Shown one piece after another: positions 47,405-58,081 of a DNA stretch of 64,000 nucleotides. Position 1 is the first letter of the stretch. Each line of letters starts with the position of its first letter. The notes below the pieces were generated by a model, which worked only from the letters and a program-made list of their open reading frames with translations, was not told where the DNA came from and made no database searches. The position numbers and the translations under genes are program-made. Source of the stretch: Salvia splendens. Lineage: Eukaryota > Streptophyta > Magnoliopsida > Lamiales > Lamiaceae. The stretch covers positions 39,414,887-39,478,886 of the forward strand of contig NC_056034.1 of the NCBI RefSeq assembly GCF_004379255.2, in the 5' to 3' direction.

Positions 47405-48557
47405 TGATAAGGCTCATTTCATGCATCGGTTTAAGGGTAAAATGTACGCTACTTGATCAGTTTATCGCGCAAAGCAAGTGTTTAATATGTAGGAATGCCG
47501 CTTGACCAAGGTAACAAGGCCAAATTGATCAAGCGAGTACAATAGGCAAAAAATGCCAAATATCAGGGGAGTTGATCAAGGGGAGTAATCAAGCAGTCAA
47601 GGAGGGGACCGCTGTTTCCAGAAGAAGGACACATGAGGCTATGAGTTGGTGGTGAGCATCATTTTGTTATCAAGGACAACGTTCTAGAAGGGGACACGTA
47701 CTGATATATGAGACGCAAGGATGGAGCTAAGTCACGAATCTGTTACTGAAAAGTGTCGTCATTCTAGAAAGAGAACACGTAGCAATCAGTGAGTCGCTCA
47801 CTCTTAGCATGAGCAAATATTCCCTGCCAAGATCGTTATCCAGGAGGTCGTGCCGAGCCTATAAATAGAGGATGTGCCACCACATTAAGGTGGAATCCTT
47901 TACTCTCCGTCTTTAGTTTAGTTTGGTTTAGTTTAACTCTCTAGTTCAGTTCCCTAGATAGCGTAGATAAAGTAATGTTTAGTTAGAAAGGGCGATTGAA
48001 GGAGCGCTGCAGAATACTTGATATCTGTCAGTGTATTCTTAAGTTTCCCGCCGAGGATCTCCTCAGTTTACTTTCTTTCGTAGTTCTAAAGTGTTAGCTT
48101 AGTTTAAATTTCACGCTGTACTGTTCTAAGTTTTAGTTTTAATCAAAGCTGCTTTCGTTTTCATCATCGTGTTTACTGTTCTGAGTAGTTAATTTTCATT
48201 CTTGTCTGAGATTTACTTGACCCAGTAGTTAAAGTTCCCTTGAGCAAGTAGTTAGTTACTTTTCTGCCTAAGTTGAAATCAGTAGTTAAAAACTTCCAAA
48301 AGTACAGCATGGCATCAGCCAACCCCCTGTTCACTACTCACACACTTGATACACTAGCTTCTCTGTGGGATCGACCCCGAACTTGCCGCTTTACTGTTAA
48401 AGTAGTGCAACTTGAGAGTTTATAAATTACATTGGTGGCGTGCGAAAACGAGATCAACTTGATCAAGTAGCAACGACATTTGCTAACTGATCCATCCGGT
48501 TCAGTTATCTTTTCCATATAACTTGAATCAAAAACCGCATTTTCGCCGGTCCGCCAA
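47405..48557 (+). repeat. 3' LTR of the Athila element (start inferred)
   Basis: The right end GCCGGTCCGCCA is fixed by its match to the 5' remnant. The left end TGATAAGGCTCATTTCATGC is inferred from the TG…CA rule and the preceding AAGTGTGAGCAG tract. A TATA box (CCTATAAATAGAGG, 47858–47871) lies in the middle. About 1153 bp. Confidence 0.65.
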
Positions 48558-48956
48558 TTACTTTCACGTAAGGAAAAAAAAGTCATACTACAACTCTTTG
48601 ATAATAGTACTATTTAAAATTTTATGGGTAAAACCTTCTTTTTCTTATTTTATATATATACGAAAAATTTAGACAAATAAAACTTATGACTATAACTTAT
48701 AGCATATTAAATTACTCCTATATTTTTTTTTTATCTTTTTAGTAGCATATAAAATTTCAAGATTTTAAAACAATAAAAATAGAAAATCAAAAATGAAATA
48801 TTCTTATATTATTTCATAGTATAGAATAGCATGATTTCTTCTCTGTAGTCATATGAAAGAACAAATTTTAAATGTAATTATACATACAAGGAGTATTATT
48901 TTATGAGTGAGATATGTTGTATATGAGTGAGATATGTTGTATATGGGGAGTGATCC
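48558..48956. other. AT-rich spacer
   Basis: A 20-bp direct repeat around GAGTGAGATATGTTGTATAT occurs twice near 48905–48945. Nothing else seen. Confidence 0.5.
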
Positions 48957-49565
48957 ATTGCTAACTCATCATTTAATTGTTAACTACAACTAATTGAAGA
49001 TCATAGGATTTTAAAAAACTACAATTTGTCACGTGTAATTTTTATTTTTATTAATTAAATCGAAAAAGATAAAAAAACACTACCAAATTAGAGTTTTGGA
49101 TGAAAATGTCAGTATAGTGTTTTGAAAATATCAACACAATGCTTTGAGAATATCAACACAATGCTTTGAAAATGTTAACACATTGCTTATATTGACATTC
49201 TACATGTATTATATTGACATATTTTATATATCATGTTGACATTTGTTGATGTACGAAAAAATTGAAATTTTTTTTTTTTTTTTTTCAAATTTTGACATCG
49301 TAACATATGCAAGTGAGATCTCGTTAGAATCCTTGTGAAATTATCTTTAATTTGATATATGTTGTGCGAAAAAATAATTTAAATCGAGAAACTTATATGT
49401 GTTTTAAAGTTATGAGATATTTTTCAAAAGTTAGTTACAACTAATTTATTGTAAATTGACCTTAATACCCTTCTTGACGTTTTTTTTTATGATCTTGGCC
49501 ATTAATTTAAATATCTAATGACTACTATTTAATTATAGTTAGCAATTAAGTATTGAGTTAGCAAT
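48957..49565. mobile_element. Inverted-repeat element of unknown superfamily, 609 bp
   Basis: The left end ATTGCTAACTCATCATTTAA and the right end (inverse ATTGCTAACTCAATACTTAA) match over about 35 bp with several changes. Inside are three copies of a roughly 27-bp unit with TATCAACACAATGCTTTGA (49116–49190). No clear target duplication and no coding frame. Confidence 0.55.
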
Positions 49566-49886
49566 ATAACATTCATGTTGTATATATATGGCAAATATAA
49601 TGGAACATATATGTTGTATAAAGCATGCCAATATGAATACTGTTTTATAAGTACTATAATATAATATTATATACGAGATCAATGTACATCTATATATATA
49701 TATATTGGAATAGTATATAGAATCGTTAATTTCATATGAAATTTTCCATATTCAAGCAGAGTTTCTATAAAATAGCAAATGGACGTTTCTTATTGCACCG
49801 TTAGTTTATCAAATATGTGTCCAATTAATGTGGCTTGTGGACCCTATTTATTCTATTTGTCAAAAAAGTTAGTGGTATGGTACACC

Positions 49887-50455
49887 CAGTGACGGATCCA
49901 GGATTTTCGATTTGGGGGTGCAATAAATTTGTATAGTTACTCGGAACTTCAAACTCCGACTTTAGCATAAATTAAGATTAACATAATACTATCTTAATGC
50001 TTCATATATAACACTAAAGTAACGTTTATTGTATAGAAGAAAAATATACTATGTTAATTTACTTCAATTTTTATATATATATTTTTAAAATAAAGTATTT
50101 ATTTGAAATACTATTACTCTAAGATACTCTAAGATAGTGTTTATTGTAGAAAAAATTATATATGAACCACTCGTTTAGAATAATTAACACAAAAATATAA
50201 AATACCCCTACTAGACTAGTGTAATGTTTATTTATTGGAGTATATTTGCCAATTAAATAGTGTATAAAAATTAATTAAAACAATAATAACGCTGCCAAAA
50301 AGGGTCGAACTCAAGCATCCTGATCATGTAGAGTATTACAGCAACTTACCACTGCACCACCACCACTATTTAGTTATTAGCACATATAAATATATAATTA
50401 GCATGAAATTTGGGGTACAGTGGTACCCCTTGTTCCAATGTGGCTCCGCCCACTG
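49887..50455. mobile_element. hAT-type MITE with 8-bp target duplication
   Basis: It begins CAGTGACGGATCCAGGA and ends TGGCTCCGCCCACTG. GGTACACC at 49879–49886 is repeated at 50456–50463. 569 bp with no transposase frame. Confidence 0.88.
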
Positions 50456-50463
50456 GGTACACC

Positions 50464-51359
50464 ACATCACTATGCCAACATAGTATGGAGGGATCATGGA
50501 ATTTTTACTCCGGTGTGACAGGCTAAAAATTCACATTCTACTTATATGCATAAAAATATTAGCGCCAACTTTTAACTACGATTTTCATAATTAACTGCAC
50601 GAGATGATATGTTTTTATATCAAATTTGTTATTAATCGGGCAATTAGCAGGTAATCGGGTATATCAATCCTGAAATTTTAAATGTGCAATGTCGTCCAAC
50701 CTCGTACCCGCACCAAAACAGTTTCAGATATCATGTTCACAATACTTGTCGAATTCGACACACCTTATTTTTGAGTCCATGCTTTATTTCTTTTTAATAA
50801 TACAACATATGCAAAACGTCAACGCTTTTTCTAATTTATTGTGTATTGAAAAACGTCAAATTGAAGTAATTCGTTCTATAATTATAATTGTCTCGGATTG
50901 CATTTCTTCAGCGAAAATATGCAAACCCAAATGTATCTTCGAAAAGTTCAAAATATAAATATATTTAGACTGTAGTAATGTCCCTTTTAATAGTAATAGA
51001 ATTATTTGGCGCAACTACCAACATGAGCTTTGACTACTGAAAATATACAAACCAATCTTTTTTGGCTAGAAGTCCGATTTAAGAGGACAACGGAAATGGA
51101 TATATATATACTAATCATTTTCTTTGTCATTTTAGAATCCTAAATTCATAATCTCTCCCAAAATAGCCATATACTAGTATATTTTAATTAGTATTGCACA
51201 TACATTGCAAAACTATTTAAAATGAAACAATAATTGTATTATTCGATTTTCTAATAACACCAATGGAACAAATACAAAAAGAGAAAGAAAAGAGATTACC
51301 TTATTTTGTGAAACATAAAATCAAACGTCTACAACTCAATAGGATCGACAAGGTGTGGT
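50464..51359. other. Spacer downstream of the terpene synthase gene
   Basis: AT-rich; it carries the 3' untranslated region of the minus-strand terpene synthase. Close to the gene, 51327–51350 repeats the last coding bases at 51358–51381 (TCTACAACTCAATAGGATCG against TCTACATCTCAATAGGGTCG). Confidence 0.5.
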
Positions 51360-53477
51360 CTACATCTCAATAGGGTCGACAAACAAAGCGACGATGTGAG
51401 GCTTGAGAACCTTCTCAGGTTGAGTGTATCCATCTTCGTTGCCTTTGTAAGTAACATCAATTATGCGTTCAAGATTTAGAATCCGCATCAAAACATCTCT
51501 CGAATATGGAGATGGCCTCATACACTCCTCATTTATATCCTTCCATGCGTCTGTTGCTATTTCGAAGAATTTAGCGACCGCTTCTTCTATTGTGGCACCA
51601 TTGTCTCTCATATACGATTCTATGCCTGTAGCACTCTGACCTCTTTCCTTTTCCACCTCATAAGTAGCTATGTCGTCAATGACTCGACATATGAGGAGCC
51701 CTGCCACAAGCATTTTAGGCTTCTCGCTTAGCCATTCGAAGTCTTTCTTGGTGGCAGATTTATCTCCCAGCAACGCCGTTGTTGTGTGGTAACAGTAAGT
51801 GCAGGTGATGAGGGCATTCTTCAAATACTCCTCAAAAGGTGGTAAATATCCTTGAATGAACCACTTGGCCTCAACATGGTAGCTTCTCACCAATTCCTTG
51901 AGCTATTTTAGAAATGTAAATAATATTATCAGTTTACATAAATCCATATGATATTTTATAAGCGCATAAAGAATTAATTAATGTTTGAACTCATACAGAT
52001 TCTATGGCATAGTGTGCAGCGTAGGATCTTCCTTCTTTACCCAATTCTTCTTCAAATTGCTCGTACAGTTCCAGAAGAGCTTTGTAGAATGGCTTCACAT
52101 ACTCAGGTAGTTTATCCATCTCTTCAATATTCCACCTGAATAACAGAGCAATTGATCAAGTTATGCACCATCCAAGTCAAGAAGAGCTGAAACACAAAGT
52201 GTAGGTCTAAGTTAATTTACCTCTCTATTGCCTCGGTAAAAACGTCGAGTTCTTCAATGACGCCGTAAGCATCATAAGTGTCATCTATGATTGAGGTCAT
52301 GGCGATGGTTTTAGTGAGCATGACACGAGCACGAGAGAACTGTGGCTCATGGTATACTCCCATAGCCCAAAAGAAGCACTCCACCACTCTATCTCTTGCA
52401 TATGGTAGTTTGGAGACAAGGTCCAAATCTTTCCACCACCTACACATATATATGTACAACATCAATATTAATTAGTTTTTACTAGTATATATTTAGAAGT
52501 ATTGACAACAAATTAAAAGGCCTCAGTCATCATATATATATTACCTTGAGACTTCATGAAGCTCCTCCTTGTGTAGCATTTGCAAAAGATTATAGTCCAA
52601 TTTAGCAAACCTCAAGAGAGATTCATTCTTGTGTTGGTATTCTTCATAGATGGAGATAAAGTTACGAGCTTCGATTCTTGGATTTCCATAGTGCAGAGGT
52701 TGAATTAGAGCATGCACAACCTGTTTGCTAAGAAGAGATTCAAGGTGTGGCGCTATGGACTTGAGAGTGGTCGTAGCAAAATCAAGTGCATCGTCGAGTA
52801 TAGTTTCTCCTCGTGTTCTCAAGTACGAAGCTTCATAGAGACTTAACAAACCCTTGCCATCATTCTTAAGGCTTTCCTGGAACTTGCCATTTACGTCCAT
52901 CCATCTACCAAAAATGTCTGTTTCACCAACAGTAGTAGTATATATTAGTATTTCGATATTTTCGTAGCTGTGAAATTAATTAAGAGTATAAGTGATACGT
53001 ACCAGAAGATAAACGGTGGCCATGTTGCCTGAATAGACGGAAATGAAGTGCAACAGTGTACAAATCATAGGACTCATCACTATAATCTGTATTTAGATTG
53101 AAGAAATGCTGCAGTTTTTCTTCAATCTCCTCTTCAAAGTGATAAGAAATGCCAAGACGTTCGAGCGTGTCAATAAGCTTCATTGTGTCAACCAGATTGT
53201 TTTCAGCAGCTGATATCATATCCATAACTTCATTCTTACACTCTTCAACTGCATTGGAGTGTTTTTGGGCAGCCTATACATATTTGTAAACATTAATATA
53301 GTACTAATATGTTAGAAAGAAAGTGAATACTATGTTATACACTGAAATTAATTAGAGTAAGAATGATGAAAGTACCTTAGCAATAGAACCGTGTTTGATG
53401 AACTGATCGCCCCACAAGCTCGGGGAGAAATTGGCGACGGGTCGCTGAATTTCTGCTTGTGATTGTGGTGGAGCCAT
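51360..53477 (-). CDS. Sesquiterpene synthase, TPS-a type, six exons, apparently intact
   Basis: It would ionise and cyclise farnesyl diphosphate in the cytosol; the product cannot be told from sequence. Exons in transcript order: 53376–53477, 53003–53273, 52545–52917, 52221–52439, 51997–52135, 51360–51902. They sum to 1647 bp, 548 codons plus stop, the usual TPS-a length without a plastid transit peptide. Motifs: RP(x8)W at residues 12–22 (variant of RRx8W), RDR at 264–266 (RxR), DDTYD at 301–305 (Mg-binding DDxxD), and DDIATYEVE at 444–452 (NSE/DTE). All splice sites are GT–AG. A TATA box lies upstream at 53575–53581. A related, broken copy lies 7.4 kb upstream on the same strand. Confidence 0.93.
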
Positions 53478-53574
53478 TAATTTAATTTAATTTAATTTAG
53501 TATTGCAAAATGCAAAGAGAAGTAGAAGCAGAAGGTGGTGAGTGTAGTGGAAAATGAAGGAGTTGCAGAGCTCG

Positions 53575-53581
53575 ATTTATA
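53575..53581 (-). promoter_or_regulatory. TATA box of the sesquiterpene synthase gene
   Basis: TATAAAT on the minus strand, about 100 bp upstream of the ATG at 53477, a normal spacing for a plant promoter with a short 5' leader. Confidence 0.6.
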
Positions 53582-55154
53582 ATGGAATGATGGGTTAGAC
53601 TTTTCAAATATGCGTAGCAGCCAACTTTGCCGATTGTGGCTTGGAATATAATACACCTACTAACTTTGTAAGAGAGTGAGACTGATGCAGTGTATACTAA
53701 ATATGACTAATGGATTATTCTCATTTTACTTGTGTGTTTTCCAGGAATGAGCCATTAGATTTTGCCAGTTCCAATAAATTGACCCCAATTAAAAAATTGA
53801 CAACAGCCACCTCTAATTGCGGAGAATCTACTACTCAACATAAGACTAAAATTAATATAAACTTCCTTCATCCCATATATCCCATTAATATTGAGTTACA
53901 TTCATTATTAAATCATTTCACTTTAGTTGAATTATTTCCAATTCTGGTAAAATTTAATATATATATATTTTTATCTTATTCTCTATCTTATTTTACTTTA
54001 TCAAAATTTATTTACTGTATTCACTAACCAGTACTTTATTCTCTTGCTATTTATCTTTTACATTATTCTTTCCCTATTTTTATATTTTATTCTCTTTATT
54101 AACATTCCACTTGACTTATTAAATATTCATTCTTTAATTTTCATGTCAAAAATGGGATGAAGGGACTACAAACAGCACGTTTGAAGATAAATCTATATCC
54201 ATAGAATATACGCTGAACTTTTGGATTAAGGCTGGCATGCCTGGTATCCTTTTTTGACCCCTCAAAATATTGTATGACTTGTATAAAAATTGTTTTATAC
54301 AAATAAATATTACTACGTACGTCATAGGCTAAACGGAAGTAGTGAATAGTGAAAATTGAAAAGTGAATACTCCACTAAAATTAGTATTTGTATATAGCTA
54401 TGTAATATATCCAATAAATTACAATTGTAGATTTATTCTCTTATTTTTTTTATTCTCTCTTTCACTAATTATAATTAGGTGAACACACCATATATCAATA
54501 TAGAAGCATTAATTTTTATTTATCCATTCTCCAAACTTCTCGGTAAATAAAACCCAATAATCACCCCCTCCCCCACCTGAAAAACTGAATGTCGTGTCTA
54601 ATCCACCAAAATGTATTAGTATTACTTGATTGACGTCAATTCATTTCTCTTATGCATTAGCGAGTACTTTCTTTTATGATTCTTCTACTAATAATGTGGC
54701 AGTTAGGTGTCAAAAAATTATTGTGGCAGTTTCTTTTTTAATCATTATTATTATTATTTTTTTTGGCATTTAGATCGGGATGCTAAACTAGAATTTACTT
54801 CATAACGATTTTCTAGTGCATGTGCAGGAGACTGAAATTTCAAAATCACAATTTTCTTAATATTTGATCTTACCATAGACTTGCCTACACATGAGCAATT
54901 ACAGGTCAAAAATTCCAATTGGCATTTCCTTTGTTCGGAAATTGACGAGGAAAAATAAAATATGGAGCAGTAAAATATAGTTTTAATAAATTTCATTATC
55001 ATGTTCCACCGAAATTATATGTCTGGGTAGAGTTGGACCAAATGATTTATTTTTGGATGATGCATTACCATTCTTGTGATAGGTCAGAGTCCAAAATGAT
55101 TGCTGTTAAAGTTCAAAGAACTCAGCATATTAAATTCCTACATCTAATCAGTAG
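53582..55154. other. Upstream spacer of the terpene synthase gene
   Basis: No gene seen. About 53862–54166 is bounded by CTTCCTTCATCCCATATATC and ATGGGATGAAGGGAC, a probable diverged Stowaway-like MITE. The rest is AT-rich. Confidence 0.5.
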
Positions 55155-55970
55155 CAGTGGCGGATCAGGGGGCAGGTGGGGGCGGTCGCCCCTACCCGAC
55201 CGTCCGGAGAGCCTAAATTTTTAATTGAATCAATGCCGAAAATAGCATATCCGCCCCCTCCGTAGAGTGTAGAAATATTTTTTTTTTCAATAAATTTCAT
55301 ATAAAATGTAGTAGTTCAATGGTTTGGTTGTTGGATTTTTAACTAAGATGTCTAGGGTTCAATCCTCAACAAAAACATATTTTTTTCATTTTTCATTTTT
55401 TATTTTTTATTTTATCCATTCATATTTCTTCTTATTATCAAAATAATACCTTTAAATACTTTATGTAATCTAAACTTTTACTAAGTTGCATATATTATAT
55501 TGTTATATTTATTCTTTAGTTAAAATCATTTTTAATCTTGTGTTAAAGTCTTTTTTATCCTATAGTACTTATAATTTGATCCATGCATCTTAATTATTCT
55601 CTATGTAACAAAATAAACATTTTAAATATTTTTGAAATATAAATATTTAGTGCTCTACTTATATCACTTTTGTATATAATATTTACAGTGATTTAAAATG
55701 TACATATATTTACAATAATTTTATATTTTAAAATGAATAATACATATTTGCAAGCTAAAGCATGTTTATATTTATATATTTTTTTATTTTAAAATGAATA
55801 ATACATATTTGCAAGATGAAGCATGTTTATATTTTATTAATGAAGCTAGTGCTACTTAAATATTAATATAATATTTATTTTTTTTATTATTAAAAATAAT
55901 ATTAAATTAAATATTTAATATTTAAATATAAGTTCCGCCCCGCCATTTTCGGGTCCTGGATCCGCCACTG
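55155..55970. mobile_element. hAT-type element with perfect 8-bp target duplication
   Basis: It begins CAGTGGCGGATC and ends GATCCGCCACTG, a perfect 12-bp inverse. ATCAGTAG at 55147–55154 is repeated at 55971–55978. 816 bp, GC-rich at both ends, AT-rich inside, no transposase. Confidence 0.92.
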
Positions 55971-55984
55971 ATCAGTAGTATCTA

Positions 55985-56246
55985 CTCGCTCCTCCAACCA
56001 TCATTTAAAGAACTATTTTGTTATTTTGCATTGTCCATAGTTTATAGAACCATTTACTTTATTTCACTTTTAATATATGGACCCCATATTTTATAACTTT
56101 TACATTTACAATTCTATATAAAACTAATACTTTAAATGAGTCTCACATTCCACTCACCTTCTCAGTTTACTTTCATTCACAAAGTAAAATAATTTCTTAA
56201 AACCCGTGCGAGTTAAAATGGTTCTTTAAATGGTGGACGGATGGAG
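55985..56246. mobile_element. Stowaway-like MITE
   Basis: Ends CTCGCTCCTCCAACCATCAT and the inverse region ATGGTGGACGGATGGAG; left flank TA, right flank TG (one change). Confidence 0.6.
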
Positions 56247-56261
56247 TGTTTAGTACTTATA

Positions 56262-56775
56262 CTCTCTCAATCCGCCATTAAATGTCCTATTTTCCTTTTT
56301 TGTGAGTCAATAAATGTCTTATTTCATTTTTATTATATTTGGTATATGAACCATGTATTAATTCCACTAACTCAATTCACTCATAAATTATCGTAAAACA
56401 ATACTCCCTGCGCATTCAAAAAATAGAAACATTTGAAACGACATGGGTTTTAATAATTGATAAAGTAAGTGATAAGAATTGGTAAAGTAAGAGAGAGGAA
56501 AAAAAATGAGTAAAGTAAGAGAGGGGAAGAGAAAAAATAGTGAAAGTAGAGTTAGTGGATTATGGGGTCCATGTCCTAAAATAGGAATATTCTAAAGTTT
56601 CTATTTTTAAGAAACGGCCCAAAATAGAAATAGTTACTATTTTTAAAAAACGGAGGGAGTATATAAAAGTATGTCCAACAACATTCCACTAACTTTTTCC
56701 ACTTATTTACTTTATAGAGTTAAATAATTTCTTAAAACTTATAGAGATATTTAATTTAATCATGGATGATAGAAT
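56262..56775. mobile_element. Stowaway-like MITE interrupted by another
   Basis: The left part starts near CTCTCTCAATCCGCCATTAAATG and the right part ends near ATCATGGATGATAG. The second MITE at 56404–56659 sits inside it. The outer ends are degraded. Confidence 0.45.
56404..56659. mobile_element. Stowaway-type MITE, nested
   Basis: Ends CTCCCTGCGCATTC and AAAACGGAGGGAG; TA on both sides; 256 bp. It interrupts an older MITE. Confidence 0.7.
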
Positions 56776-57032
56776 ACTAATTAAAATAGAGAGTAAAGAT
56801 TATTTTGTCTTCTATCGTAACTTGCAATATATTTACTGCTAGTTGCAGCATATACGGCCATTTCTTAATCCATTAGGAAGTCCAAATATTGACTGTTGTT
56901 ATGAATCCTATCAATCGCTAAACGCTTCGGCTTCTCCATCTGTATGATGCAATAGATGAAATATAACTTTGTAAATTAACTAATGTGGGTTTAATTTCTA
57001 CCAAGCCGGCTAGACTCAAATTTGTACAATTA

Positions 57033-57235
57033 CTCCATCCGTTTCTTTATAGTTGATTCATTTTCGTATATAATAATTTTTTTCTCTTTTTTACTTACTC
57101 TCTCTTACTTTATTCACTTTTTACTTTATTCTCTCCATTTTTTTCTCTTTCTTACTCTTTTATCCATTTATTTAACACACTCAAGATTTCTTTCTTAAAC
57201 TTCTTGTCGAAATCTCAACTATGAGGGAACGGAGA
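57033..57235. mobile_element. Stowaway-like MITE
   Basis: Ends CTCCATCCGTTTCTTTATAG and the inverse-like CTATGAGGGAACGGAGA; left TA. Confidence 0.6.
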
Positions 57236-57440
57236 TAATAAGAATATTCAAATACAAAGGTATATATCTGTATTTTACATCTTCATATTTCATTAATCAT
57301 AATTTTAACACCTTCCTCTAAAATACAGGTGTGTAAGGTTTATAATCTTTCATCACTATTCCTTTTTTTAAAATTATTATTAGAAAAATATAAAAATGCT
57401 CTAGCTCACACTTTTATTAGAATTTTATAATTAAAATATA

Positions 57441-57661
57441 CTCCCTCCGTCCTCAAAGAGTATGAACATTTAGTTTGGCACGAGTTTAATGCATAATTGA
57501 AAAAGTAAGAGAGAGATAGAAAGAAAAAAATTTTAAAGTATTGTTAGTGGAGAATGAATCACAACCCATTAGAGAGAAAGAAGTTCCCAAAATTAGAAAT
57601 TCATACATTTTAGGGACGAACTAAAAAGAAAATAGTTCATACTTTTCAGGGACGGAGGGAG
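57441..57661. mobile_element. Stowaway-type MITE
   Basis: Ends CTCCCTCCGTCC and GGGACGGAGGGAG; TA on both sides; 221 bp. Confidence 0.85.
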
Positions 57662-57791
57662 TATATAAATAACTCATATACTATCCCTCCGAAATAACTC
57701 GAATTCCACACATTAAAAATTGATAAAAAACCATCTTACCAATAAAAAATATGTTGCCATTTTCCATCACTAATTCCATCACTAATTAATA

Positions 57792-58020
57792 CTCCATCCG
57801 TCCCAAGATAAGCGAGTCATATTCTTTTTGGGATGTCCCACTATAAGTGAGTCAATTCTCTTTTTGGCAAAAAATCCCCCCTCTTACTTTATTCTCTCTT
57901 CACAACTCTACTTTTCACTCTCTGTCATACTTTACTCTCTCCACTATAACTATTTAAATATCAATTCATTAAATCCCGTGCCCCAAAAAAGGTACTTCGC
58001 TTATCTTGGAATGGAGGGAA
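57792..58020. mobile_element. Stowaway-type MITE
   Basis: Ends CTCCATCCGTCCCAAGATAA and TTATCTTGGAATGGAGGGAA; TA on both sides; 229 bp. Confidence 0.75.
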
Positions 58021-58081
58021 TACTAGCAAGGACCATCACCTAATTGGTCGTTTTCTACTAAACTCTTATCATCGAGTTTTA

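Larger units (their letters stand above)
35588..48557 (+). mobile_element. Athila-type Ty3/gypsy element, 5'-truncated and decayed
   Basis: The left LTR remnant (35588–35728) matches the last 142 bp of the right LTR (48416–48557). A primer-binding site TGGCACCGTTGCCGGGGAA follows at 35732, nearly the Athila/Tat site. Gag with the Athila-type C-terminus, protease with DLGAS, RT with a FMxDF-type box, RNase H and integrase follow in order, then an extra 3' reading frame. A TR-GAG element (42876–45763) is nested inside. LTR sequence upstream of 35588 is missing, so the element is truncated on the left and no target duplication can be read. Confidence 0.85.
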
